This document shows, in pieces, positions 33,343 to 41,664 of a DNA stretch of 64,000 nucleotides. The translations under genes were made by a program, and so were the position numbers. Within the stretch, counting starts at the first letter, position 1, and each line of letters opens with the position of its first letter. Below the pieces are notes generated by a model. The model had not been told where the DNA came from, did no database searches, and saw nothing but the letters and a program-made list of their open reading frames with translations. This DNA is from Blautia sp. (GTDB lineage Bacteria > Bacillota > Clostridia > Lachnospirales > Lachnospiraceae), in assembly GCA_026169535.1 (NCBI GenBank), contig JAPFCU010000013.1:36587-100586 (forward strand), in the 5' to 3' direction.

Positions 33343-34116
33343 ATGCTGGCATTAGAAAGACGGAATCTTATCCTTGAGAAACTTCAGACAGAAAAAAGAG
33401 TGGTGGTCAGTGAACTGAGCCAGCTCTATGATGTTTCAGAGGAGACCATACGCCGGGATCTGGATAAGCTTGAAAAAGAAGGGCTTGCCACAAAAAGCTA
33501 CGGCGGAGCTGTCATCAATGAAAATGTGAGTATTGACCTGCCCTTTAATATTCGAAAAAACCAGAATGTGGCCGGTAAACAGAAAATGGCTGAGATTGTT
33601 GCATCATTGGTTCAGGATGGTGACCACATTTTTCTTGATGCAAGTACTACGGCAGTATTTATTGCCAAGGCGCTGAAAGAAAAAGAAAGACTTACTGTAA
33701 TCACCAACTCCATGGAAATACTGATTGAGCTTTCCGATGTATCTGGCTGGAACATAATTTCCACCGGTGGTGTAATGAAAGAAGGATATCTTGCATTTCT
33801 GGGATCCAGAACAGAAGAGGCAATCCGGTCCTATTATGTGGATAAAGTGATCTTCTCCTGTAAGGCGCTGGATCAGGAATGGGGAATCATGGAATCTCAG
33901 GAGGCCTTTGGCACCACAAAGAAAGCCATGCTGACCTCCGGGCGCAGAAAAATTCTGGTGGTTGACAGTACAAAATTTGATCAGACCGCTTTTTCCGTAG
34001 CTGGAAAACTGCGGGATTTAGATATGGTTGTAACAGACAAAAAGCCTTCCGAAAAGTGGCTTGTATGTTTTACAGATGCGGGGATCGAATGCCGGTATCC
34101 GCGGACACAGCCATAG
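33343..34116 (+). CDS. DeoR-family transcriptional regulator
   Basis: 257 residues. The N-terminal winged helix reads ERRNLILEKLQTEKRVVVSELSQLYDVSEETIRRDLDKLEKEG (shown in parts: VVSELSQLYDVSEETIRRDL). The C-terminal DeoRC sugar-phosphate sensor has IFLDASTTAVFIAKAL and VITNSMEILIEL. Family members usually repress sugar operons and release DNA on binding a phosphorylated intermediate. Here fuculose-1-phosphate or dihydroxyacetone phosphate would be natural effectors (inference). It lies inside the BMC operon between the shell/electron-transfer genes and the B12-dependent module, so it probably autoregulates the locus through the promoters at 21.8 and 25.4 kb. Confidence 0.92.
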   Translation: MLALERRNLILEKLQTEKRVVVSELSQLYDVSEETIRRDLDKLEKEGLATKSYGGAVINENVSIDLPFNIRKNQNVAGKQKMAEIVASLVQDGDHIFLDASTTAVFIAKALKEKERLTVITNSMEILIELSDVSGWNIISTGGVMKEGYLAFLGSRTEEAIRSYYVDKVIFSCKALDQEWGIMESQEAFGTTKKAMLTSGRRKILVVDSTKFDQTAFSVAGKLRDLDMVVTDKKPSEKWLVCFTDAGIECRYPRTQP

Positions 34117-34132
34117 AAAAGGAGCAACATAT

Positions 34133-35284
34133 ATGAAGACTTTTGAGATGAAGACAGTCATTCACTTTGGCGAGAATGCACTGGACAGACTGAAGGATAT
34201 CCCGTATCAGAGAGTTCTGATCATTACAGACCCCTTTGTTGTACAGAGCGATATGATTCATCTGATCACAGAGCCTTTACATAAAGGCGGTAAGGACTAT
34301 GACATTTTTCACAATGTAGTTCCGGATGCACCTGTAGACAAGATTGCAGACGGTGTTAAGAAGTTTCTGAGCTTTCAGCCGGATGTGATCGTAGCTGTAG
34401 GCGGCGGTTCTGCTATTGACTCTTCCAAGGCAATCCGTGAATTTGCCCTGAAGATCAATCACTATGCGGATGTAGGACTGATCGCTATTCCGACAACCAG
34501 TGGTACCGGTTCCGAGGTGACTTCTTTTGCAGTAGTCAATGATACAGAAGCAAAAGTGAAATATCCTCTTGTTTCTGACAGCCTGACGGCAGATGAAGCA
34601 ATTCTTGATGCAGAACTTGTAAAAAGTGTTCCGCCGTCTATTACAGCGGATACTGGTATGGACGTATTTACCCATGCGCTGGAATCTTATGTCAGTCTTG
34701 ACCATAATGAGTTTTCTTCTGCACTGGCAGAGAAATCTATTGAAATCTGCGGGGTGTTCCTTCTGAGAGCTTATCTGGACGGAACGGATATGCATGCCCG
34801 TCAGAAAATGCATGTAGCATCCTGTCTTGCGGGACTTTCTTTTAATACGGCAGGACTTGGAATCACTCACAGTATGGCGCATCAGCTTGGAGCTATGTTC
34901 CATATTCCTCATGGAAGAGCAAATGCGATGCTGCTTCCTCATATTGTGGAGTTTAACTCAAATATCAACAAACACAGCAGAAGTCAGAAAGAATATCTTC
35001 CGGCAGTGAAGAGATATGCAAATATCGCCCATATCCTGGGACTGAGTAATTATAATAAGGTGATGAGTGTTCGTTCTCTTGTAAACTGGATTCAGTTTAT
35101 GCTGAAAGAAATGAATATTCCGCTTACTATTCAGGAAATAGGCACGATCACACCGGATGCGTACTTTGCGGCAGTAGACAAAATGGCGGAGGCAGCTCTT
35201 GCAGACGCATGCACTCCTACAAACCCACGAGTACCAACAAAGGAAGATATCATTAAAATTTACACAAAACTGTGGTCCTTTTAA
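34133..35284 (+). CDS. pduQ: Iron-containing 1-propanol dehydrogenase
   Basis: Type III (iron) alcohol dehydrogenase that reduces propionaldehyde to propanol and regenerates NAD+. The NAD-binding motif VAVGGGSAIDSSKAI and the segment TTSGTGSEVTSFAV are clear, and the metal-binding histidines lie in GLGITHSMAHQLGAMFHIPHGRANA (in parts: GITHSMAHQLG, IPHGRANA). The start ATG 34133 follows AAAGGAGC; 383 residues. No obvious encapsulation helix. It begins the second half of the locus, 16 bases after the DeoR stop, with no promoter in between. Confidence 0.92.
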   Translation: MKTFEMKTVIHFGENALDRLKDIPYQRVLIITDPFVVQSDMIHLITEPLHKGGKDYDIFHNVVPDAPVDKIADGVKKFLSFQPDVIVAVGGGSAIDSSKAIREFALKINHYADVGLIAIPTTSGTGSEVTSFAVVNDTEAKVKYPLVSDSLTADEAILDAELVKSVPPSITADTGMDVFTHALESYVSLDHNEFSSALAEKSIEICGVFLLRAYLDGTDMHARQKMHVASCLAGLSFNTAGLGITHSMAHQLGAMFHIPHGRANAMLLPHIVEFNSNINKHSRSQKEYLPAVKRYANIAHILGLSNYNKVMSVRSLVNWIQFMLKEMNIPLTIQEIGTITPDAYFAAVDKMAEAALADACTPTNPRVPTKEDIIKIYTKLWSF

Positions 35285-35332
35285 TTAGGGAAAGCAGATG
35301 CTGTGAAAGACTTTTCTGAAAAGGTAGACACT

Positions 35333-36997
35333 ATGAAAAGATCGAAAAGAATAGAGGCGCTGGATCGTCGGGCAGTGAATAAAGACGGTTTTATTGATGA
35401 ATGGCCGGAGATGGGATTTGTTGCCATGCACAGCCCTTATGATCCAGAACCTTCCATAAAAATTGAAGATGGTGTAATTACAGAACTGGATGGAAAGAAA
35501 AGGGATGATTTTGATTTCCTGGATCAGTTTATTGCAGATTACGCAATCCGTACAGACAGAGCAGAGGCGTCTATGGCGGTTTCTTCTCTGGAAATAGCCA
35601 GAAAGATTGTGGATATCCATGTTTCACGTAAGGAAATCCTTGAGATTGTATCCGGTATCACACCGGCGAAGATGGCAGAAGTTATCAACTGCCTGAACGT
35701 GGTTGAGATGATGATGGGTATGCAGAAGATGCGTGCCAGAAAAGTGCCGGGCAACCAGGCACATATAACGAATCTGAAAGATGATCCGGTACAGATTGCA
35801 GCAGATGCTGCGGAGGGAGCGTTAAGAGGATTCAGTGAAGAAGAAACCACTATGGGCGTAGCACGTTATGCACCGTTCAGCGCAATGGCTCTTCTTATCG
35901 GTTCTCAGGTGGGACGCCCCGGTGTCCTTACACAGTGTTCCGCAGAAGAAGCAACAGAACTGGAACTGGGAATCCGTGGCCTCACAACATATGCAGAAAC
36001 TCTTTCTGTATATGGAACAGAAAAAGTATTTATTGACGGAGATGACACTCCGTATTCCAAGGCATTTCTGAATTCTGCATATGCTTCCAGAGGTCTGAAG
36101 GTTCGTTTTACTTCAGGTGCAGGCAGCGAGGTTCTGATGGGAAGCAGCGAGATGAAATCCATGCTTTATCTTGAGTGCCGCTGTCTTTATGTGACAAAGG
36201 GAGCAGGAAGCCAGGGAATTCAGAATGGTTCTGTAAGCTGCGTAGGTGTAGCAGCCGGAGTTCCGGCAGGAATCAGGGAGATCATTGGTGAAAACCTTGT
36301 GGCAGCTCTTCTTGGACTGGAATGTGCTTCCTCCAATGACCAGAGCTTTTCCAACTCAGATATGAGAAGGACTGCAAGAACCATGCTGCAGTTTATGCCG
36401 GGAACAGACTTTATCTTTTCCGGATATGCGGCAGAGCCGAACTATGACAACATGTTTGCCGGCTCCAACTTTGATGCAGAGGACTTTGATGACTATAATG
36501 TGATGCAGAGAGATATGCAGGTAGACGGTGGTCTTCGTCCTGTTACAGAAGAGGATGTGATCCGTGTACGCCGTACTGCAGGAAAAGCTGTTCAGGCTGT
36601 TTTTAAATATCTTGGACTTACTGAGGTAACAGACGAACAGGTGGAAGCAGTAACTTATGCACATGGAAGCAAGGATACACTGAAGCGTGATGCGGCAGCA
36701 GATCTGATGTCTGCAGACGATATGATGAAACGCGGCATTACAGGAGTTGATGTTGTAAAAGCCCTGGCGGAAAGCGGTTATACAGAGCTGGCAGAAAATA
36801 TCCTGAATATGCTTAAACAGAGAGTAATCGGAGATTATATGCATACAGCGGCGATTCTGGATGAACATTTCCAGGTAATGTCCGGTGTAAATACTCCGAA
36901 TGACTATATGGGACCGGGAACCGGATACCGTGTTTCCGGCAAACGCTGGGAGGAGATCAAAGCAATTCCTCACAGGATCAATGTAAACGAATTTTAG
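35333..36997 (+). CDS. pduC: B12-dependent propanediol dehydratase, large subunit
   Basis: Alpha subunit of the adenosylcobalamin-dependent diol dehydratase, a TIM barrel that holds substrate, potassium and the cofactor base. From ATG 35333 the protein starts MKRSKRIEALDRRAVNKDGF, matching PduC, and has 554 residues, the family length. Conserved stretches include GNQAHITNLKDDPVQIAADAAEGA (in parts: QAHITNLKDDPVQIAADA) and NGSVSCVGVAAGVPAGIRE. A GTG at 35303 is in frame but less likely. PduD, PduE and the reactivase follow directly, so the holoenzyme set is complete. Confidence 0.95.
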   Translation: MKRSKRIEALDRRAVNKDGFIDEWPEMGFVAMHSPYDPEPSIKIEDGVITELDGKKRDDFDFLDQFIADYAIRTDRAEASMAVSSLEIARKIVDIHVSRKEILEIVSGITPAKMAEVINCLNVVEMMMGMQKMRARKVPGNQAHITNLKDDPVQIAADAAEGALRGFSEEETTMGVARYAPFSAMALLIGSQVGRPGVLTQCSAEEATELELGIRGLTTYAETLSVYGTEKVFIDGDDTPYSKAFLNSAYASRGLKVRFTSGAGSEVLMGSSEMKSMLYLECRCLYVTKGAGSQGIQNGSVSCVGVAAGVPAGIREIIGENLVAALLGLECASSNDQSFSNSDMRRTARTMLQFMPGTDFIFSGYAAEPNYDNMFAGSNFDAEDFDDYNVMQRDMQVDGGLRPVTEEDVIRVRRTAGKAVQAVFKYLGLTEVTDEQVEAVTYAHGSKDTLKRDAAADLMSADDMMKRGITGVDVVKALAESGYTELAENILNMLKQRVIGDYMHTAAILDEHFQVMSGVNTPNDYMGPGTGYRVSGKRWEEIKAIPHRINVNEF

Positions 36998-37007
36998 GAG
37001 GTGTGCC

Positions 37008-37694
37008 ATGGAAGTAAATGAACAGCTGATACGAGCCATTACTCAGGCAGTGGTGGAGCAGTTGCATAAGAATGGTGCACAGCCCCAGACACAGGCAGAA
37101 ATGCAGCAGCCTTCCAGTACACAGGAACTTGCAGGCAGAACAAGGATGCGCCCGAAACATTCTTATGAGGGTGCGGCACGTGCTGTCCAGGGAACTGATC
37201 CCAAGGAGATTGTGATCGGTGTGGGCGCAGCATTTCAGACAGAGATCAATAAGACCATGGGAGGAATTCCTCTGGATGAAGTACTTCGCAATGTAAAAGC
37301 GGGTATTGAGGAAGAGGGAATGACATCCCGTGTAGTAAAGGTGCTGGATACTTCTGATGTGTGTTTTATGGCACTTCAGGCAGCTAAGCTTTCCGGTTCC
37401 GGAATCGGAATCGGAATCCAGTCAAAGGGAACTACAGTGATCCATCAGAAAGATCTGTATCCTCTTTCTAATCTGGAGCTTTTTCCACAGGCACCGCTTA
37501 TGGATTTGGAAACCTATCGTAAGATCGGACGCAATGCAGCCAGATATGTAAGAGGAGAGAAGGTAACTCCTATCGAGTGTACCAACGATCCTATGGTACG
37601 TGCAAAATATCAGGTGAAAGCAGCTCTTATGCATATTGTAGAAACTGAGCAGCTGGATCCGGAAAAAGGCATGATCGAATGGGAGGGAAGATAA
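37008..37694 (+). CDS. pduD: B12-dependent propanediol dehydratase, medium subunit
   Basis: Beta subunit (228 residues) that supplies part of the cobalamin-binding face. The first 18 residues (NEQLIRAITQAVVEQL) are an amphipathic encapsulation helix, followed by a Gln/Pro-rich linker; in Salmonella the PduD N-terminus carries the targeting signal of the whole dehydratase. The core EIVIGVGAAFQTEINKTMGG and GIGIGIQSKGTTVIHQKDL match PduD. The start ATG 37008 follows AGGAGGTG. Stop and next start share one base. Confidence 0.95.
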   Translation: MEVNEQLIRAITQAVVEQLHKNGAQPQTQAEMQQPSSTQELAGRTRMRPKHSYEGAARAVQGTDPKEIVIGVGAAFQTEINKTMGGIPLDEVLRNVKAGIEEEGMTSRVVKVLDTSDVCFMALQAAKLSGSGIGIGIQSKGTTVIHQKDLYPLSNLELFPQAPLMDLETYRKIGRNAARYVRGEKVTPIECTNDPMVRAKYQVKAALMHIVETEQLDPEKGMIEWEGR

Positions 37695-38089
37695 TGAGCA
37701 GCTATCCTTTAGGACAGAATGAAGCGGATACCATTACCTCCAAAACTGGCAAAAAGCTTTCTGATATTACGCTGGAAGAGGTAAAAAGAGGTAATGTACA
37801 GGCCGAGGATATCAAGATATCTCCGGAAATGCTGAAACGTCAGGGACAGGTAGCAAAGGAAGCGGATAATCCTCAGATGGAAGCAAATTTCCAGAGAGCT
37901 TCAGAACTTGCCAATGTACCGGACGAAGTAATATTAACAATGTATAATAAGCTGAGACCAAACCGCTCTACAAAAAAAGAACTTGTATTTATGGCACAGG
38001 AACTTCTTGAAAAATACAATGCTCCTCATTGTGCAAAGCTGGTTCTGGAAGCAGCTGAAATTTATGAAAAAAGGGGAATTCTTCTTTGA
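37694..38089 (+). CDS. pduE: B12-dependent propanediol dehydratase, small subunit
   Basis: Gamma subunit, 131 residues. The helical pattern SGKKLSDITLEE-like TGKKLSDITLEEVKRGNV, ISPEMLKRQGQVA and RPNRSTKKEL are typical of PduE. ATG 37694 overlaps the pduD stop by one base, and its own stop overlaps the pduG start by four. The three subunits and the reactivase large subunit are therefore translationally coupled. Confidence 0.94.
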   Translation: MSSYPLGQNEADTITSKTGKKLSDITLEEVKRGNVQAEDIKISPEMLKRQGQVAKEADNPQMEANFQRASELANVPDEVILTMYNKLRPNRSTKKELVFMAQELLEKYNAPHCAKLVLEAAEIYEKRGILL

Positions 38090-39900
38090 AACTGATTGCT
38101 GGTGTTGACATAGGAAATTCCACAACTGAAGTATGTATCGGCAGCGTGGGAGAGGATGGAAGTTTTCATTTTCTCTCCTCCGCTTCCCGTATTACCACAG
38201 GAACGAAAGGAACGCTTCCGAACGTTCATGGGATTAAGGCGGCTCTTCAGGAGGCCATGGATCATATCAGGCAGCCTTTAGAAGCTCTTGATTTAGTGCG
38301 CTTAAATGAGGCTGCGCCTGTGATTGGTGACACGGCAATGGAAACCATTACGGAAACCATTATCACGGAATCTTCCATGATCGGTCATAATCCTTCTACT
38401 CCCGCAGGAGCAGGAGAGGCTGCCGGATATCTGATCCATCTGGAAAATATCTGGAAAGGAAAACCAGATGTGCCCTATATAGTAGTGGCGTCAAATAAGT
38501 TTTCCTATGAAGAAGTGGCAGCCAGGCTGAACCAGCATATTCCGGAATTGGATATCCGGGGACTGATCCTCCAGGCAGACGAGGCTGTTCTGGTGGAAAA
38601 CCGCCTGAACAGGCAAATTCCGATCATTGATGAAGTAAGGCATATAGAAAGGGTACCGGAGGAAAAGCTTGCAGCCATTGAGGTAGCACTTCCGGGAACA
38701 GGAATACGAATGCTGAGCAATCCTTATGGAATTGCTACTCTTCTGGGATTGGACGCAGAAGAGACAAAAGCAGTTACTCCTATTGCTAAAAGCCTGATCG
38801 GAAAAAGAAGTGCGGTAGTTATCCGTACACCAAATGGAAATATCAGAGAAAATGTTCTTCCAGCAGGTGAGATCAATTTTCACGGCACGCAGGAGATCCG
38901 TGTGAATATCGATACTGGAGCAGATACGATCATGGACAGTCTTCATAAAGCAGGCGAGATCCGGGATATTGACGGACAGCAGAATACCAATGTGGGAAAT
39001 ATGCTGAACCGTATCAAAAAAAGTATGACGGATGTTGCGGCAGAGGGAGACCACGAAGCAAGGATTACAGATATTCTGGCAGTCGATACCATGGCTCCGG
39101 TAGAAATTTCAGGTTCACTGGCAGGTGAGACCTGTATGGAAAAAGCGGTAGGGATCGCCGCAATGGTAAAAACAAAGCATCTTCCTATGCAGAAGATCGC
39201 AGAAAAACTGGAACAGGAACTGCATATCAAAGCAGTAGTTGCCGGTGTGGAAGCGGTAATGGCAGCGTTAGGTTCCCTGACGACACCGGGAACAAGACTT
39301 CCTCTTGCCATCCTTGATATGGGAGGCGGATCTACAGATGCTGCAGTACTGGGAACAGATGGTAGTGTCCGCACTACGCATCAGGCAGGCGCCGGAGAGC
39401 TTGTGACCATGCTGATCCAGACAGAGCTTGGACTGGGAAGCCGTACCACGGCGGAACAGATCAAGAAATATCCGATGGGAAAGGTAGAAAGCCTTTTTCA
39501 TATGAGACTGGAAAATGGTTCTATGCAGTTTTTTGAGGAATCCATAGATCCAAGATATTATGGACATGTAGTGCTTCTTGCACCGGGGGAAATGCTGAAG
39601 GTGGAGGAAGATATTCCAATGGAAAAGATCCTGGAGGTACGCAGGGAAGCCAAACGAAAAGTGTTTGTACGAAATGCTGTCCGTGCCCTGGAAAAAGTTG
39701 CTCCGGATCATGATTTAAGAAAAATACCAAACGTGGTGCTGGTAGGAGGCTCTGCCGAGGATTTTGAAATTCCGGAGATGCTGACAGACGCTCTGGCAGA
39801 GTACCGGATTGTCTGTGGGCGGGGAAATATCCGTGGAACAGAAGGTCCGAGAAATGCAGTTGCCACAGGTTTGTTAATGTCATATTTAAGCAATAAATGA
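38086..39900 (+). CDS. pduG: Diol dehydratase reactivase, large subunit
   Basis: Molecular chaperone that removes damaged cobalamin from inactivated diol dehydratase using ATP. The actin-like ATPase signature is LIAGVDIGNSTTEVCIG at the N-terminus, with a second phosphate loop LAILDMGGGSTDAAVLG near residue 410. Length 604 matches DdrA/PduG. The start is TTG 38086, four bases inside pduE. A 77-base gap with a T-rich stretch separates it from pduH. Confidence 0.94.
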   Translation: MKLIAGVDIGNSTTEVCIGSVGEDGSFHFLSSASRITTGTKGTLPNVHGIKAALQEAMDHIRQPLEALDLVRLNEAAPVIGDTAMETITETIITESSMIGHNPSTPAGAGEAAGYLIHLENIWKGKPDVPYIVVASNKFSYEEVAARLNQHIPELDIRGLILQADEAVLVENRLNRQIPIIDEVRHIERVPEEKLAAIEVALPGTGIRMLSNPYGIATLLGLDAEETKAVTPIAKSLIGKRSAVVIRTPNGNIRENVLPAGEINFHGTQEIRVNIDTGADTIMDSLHKAGEIRDIDGQQNTNVGNMLNRIKKSMTDVAAEGDHEARITDILAVDTMAPVEISGSLAGETCMEKAVGIAAMVKTKHLPMQKIAEKLEQELHIKAVVAGVEAVMAALGSLTTPGTRLPLAILDMGGGSTDAAVLGTDGSVRTTHQAGAGELVTMLIQTELGLGSRTTAEQIKKYPMGKVESLFHMRLENGSMQFFEESIDPRYYGHVVLLAPGEMLKVEEDIPMEKILEVRREAKRKVFVRNAVRALEKVAPDHDLRKIPNVVLVGGSAEDFEIPEMLTDALAEYRIVCGRGNIRGTEGPRNAVATGLLMSYLSNK

Positions 39901-39977
39901 TGATTTGTGCAAAAAAGTATGTTATACTATTTGTACAGATGCAGATTTTTTTTATTAGAAGGGGATCGGGAGGAAAC

Positions 39978-40337
39978 ATGATCATAAATAAGCCAACTGT
40001 TATCATATATACCAGAGACCCGGATGAGGATCTTCTTCGGGAGATTTGTGCAGGAATTGAAGAAGAGGGCGTCCTTTATGAGATACATTCCGGAAAAGGA
40101 GACATGGATACACTTGCTTATGAGGCTGCAAAAGATTCCATGCTGGGATCCGGGATTGGAATGGATGGCCGACGGATTGCCATGCAGATGGCAAGACTTC
40201 CAAAAGGAAAAAATGTATTTGAATTAAATGCTCCACGTTTCTGGCAATGCAGGAACCTGGGGAGCAACAGTGCGAGAGCGGTAAAAAAAATGCCGTTTAA
40301 ACCGATTTACACAGAAAATGGGGAGATGTCGTTATGA
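39978..40337 (+). CDS. pduH: Diol dehydratase reactivase, small subunit
   Basis: 119-residue DdrB/PduH family protein that swaps with the dehydratase beta subunit during reactivation. The sequence IYTRDPDEDLLREICAGIEEEGV and the closing GSNSARAVKKMPFK are typical. The start ATG 39978 follows GGGAGGAAAC; a longer frame from 39897 has no ribosome site and begins inside pduG. The stop overlaps the pduO start by four bases. Confidence 0.93.
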   Translation: MIINKPTVIIYTRDPDEDLLREICAGIEEEGVLYEIHSGKGDMDTLAYEAAKDSMLGSGIGMDGRRIAMQMARLPKGKNVFELNAPRFWQCRNLGSNSARAVKKMPFKPIYTENGEMSL

Positions 40338-41365
40338 GCATTTATACAAAAGGCGGTGACAGAGGGACGACTAGCCTGGTCCGCACAAAAAATGTTTCCA
40401 AGTCAGACGACCGTATTCAGCTTGTAGGAACCATTGACGAGCTGACAAGCCATCTGGGACTTGTAAAAACAATGATCAAAGATGAAGAGACAATTCGTCA
40501 GCTGGAAAAGATCCAGCGCATTTTGATCACGGTTATGGCAGGAGTGGCAGATCCTTATAATAAAGAATATAAGATTGAGGAACATGAGGCGGAATTTCTG
40601 GAACAGGAGATTGACCGTATGGAAGGTCTCTTTCAGAGACCTAAGGAATTTATCCTTCCCGGTCAGTGCAGACTGTCAGCAGAGCTGGATATTGCCAGAA
40701 CAGTTTCACGAAGAGCCGAACGTGCCCTTGCAGCAGTCAGCGTAAAATTTGGTGCGGATAATGGTGCAAAGATTTTTATGAATCGTCTTGCAGATTATCT
40801 TTATGTGCTTGCAAGATATACAGATGCGAAGATGGATAAACCGGCTTCAGAGGCTGGTAACGATGGAAAAGAGGAGAAATCCATGGAACAGAATCAGAAT
40901 CCGGCTGCCAGCGAGGCTGTGATCCAGGAAGTATTAAAGCGAATGGGAGTACAGGGAAGGATTACTCTGGACAGTGCGAAACGTCTGATTGAAAAGATTG
41001 AAGAAGAGGCAAAGCGCAGAGGGAAAAATGCAGTTATCGCTGTCTGCGGACCGGAAGGAAATCCGGTTGCAGTCCATGTAATGGATGGAGCTTTTCTGGT
41101 AAGTTTTGATGTGGCAACCAAAAAGGCATATACCTCTGTTGCAGTAAAAATGTCCACAATGGAACTGTCAAAGCTGGCGCAGCCGGGAGAAACCTTCTAC
41201 GGAGTGGATAAAATGGACAATGGAAAGATTGTGATCTTTGCAGGCGGTGTACCGCTGAAAGTAGGCGACACCATTATCGGAGGACTGGGAATCAGTGGAG
41301 GAACAGGAGAAGAAGATCATAGTCTGGCAGAGTATGGACTGTCTGTTTTGAACGAAGTATTGTAA
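40334..41365 (+). CDS. pduO: Cob(I)alamin adenosyltransferase with GlcG-type domain
   Basis: Makes adenosylcobalamin for the dehydratase. Residues 1-175 are the PduO-type transferase (IYTKGGDRGTTSLVRT, later ARTVSRRAERALAAV). Residues 205-343 are the GlcG/HbpS-like (DUF336) domain, as in Salmonella PduO. The linker between the two contains an amphipathic stretch (SEAVIQEVLKRMG) that resembles the encapsulation helices of PduP and PduD. This fits an internal or junctional targeting signal, and an alternative start inside the linker (ATG 40883) might release the second domain. It ends the BMC transcription unit; a terminator follows. Confidence 0.92.
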   Translation: MSIYTKGGDRGTTSLVRTKNVSKSDDRIQLVGTIDELTSHLGLVKTMIKDEETIRQLEKIQRILITVMAGVADPYNKEYKIEEHEAEFLEQEIDRMEGLFQRPKEFILPGQCRLSAELDIARTVSRRAERALAAVSVKFGADNGAKIFMNRLADYLYVLARYTDAKMDKPASEAGNDGKEEKSMEQNQNPAASEAVIQEVLKRMGVQGRITLDSAKRLIEKIEEEAKRRGKNAVIAVCGPEGNPVAVHVMDGAFLVSFDVATKKAYTSVAVKMSTMELSKLAQPGETFYGVDKMDNGKIVIFAGGVPLKVGDTIIGGLGISGGTGEEDHSLAEYGLSVLNEVL

Positions 41366-41376
41366 TTGCGAAAATA

Positions 41377-41410
41377 AAGATCAGGTGATACTTTCATCTG
41401 ATCTTGTTTT
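41377..41410 (+). terminator. Terminator of the BMC locus
   Basis: AAGATCAGGTGA (41377-41388) pairs with TCATCTGATCTT (41394-41405), one G-T pair, followed by GTTTTAT. Confidence 0.85.
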
Positions 41411-41442
41411 ATATAAAAAGATGTGAGGGAGGAAGTGAAATT

Positions 41443-41622
41443 ATGAAAATTGGAAAAAAAGCAGGAATATTTTGCGTGACAGGTATGCTTGCGATGGCTG
41501 TCTCATTTAATGTATGGGCACAGGAGCAGATAGATGTGGAGACGCTGGAGAGACAGAATCAGAATATGGAAAAGGAGCCAGTATTACAAAAGAACGGGTT
41601 TATCAGCTGGCAGAATATTTGA
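41443..41622 (+). CDS. Small secreted protein of unknown function
   Basis: A 59-residue protein with a good ribosome site (GGGAGGAAG) and a clear Sec signal peptide: KIGKKAGIFCVTGMLAMAVS, then an NVWA cleavage site. The mature part is only about 33 residues, acidic, and resembles nothing I recognise. It sits between the BMC terminator and a bidirectional terminator, so it would need its own promoter or read-through. The NVWA cleavage context is shared with the SH3 protein at 47168. It could be a truncated relic of a larger secreted protein. Confidence 0.55.
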   Translation: MKIGKKAGIFCVTGMLAMAVSFNVWAQEQIDVETLERQNQNMEKEPVLQKNGFISWQNI

Positions 41623-41631
41623 GATAGTAAA

Positions 41632-41664
41632 AGGAGGATCTGTGAATTCAGATCCTCTTGTATT
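41632..41664. terminator. Bidirectional terminator
   Basis: GAGGATCTG (41634-41642) pairs perfectly with CAGATCCTC (41649-41657), followed by TTGTATTT. It lies between the small secreted protein and the convergent AraC gene, overlapping the stop codon of the latter. Confidence 0.8.
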
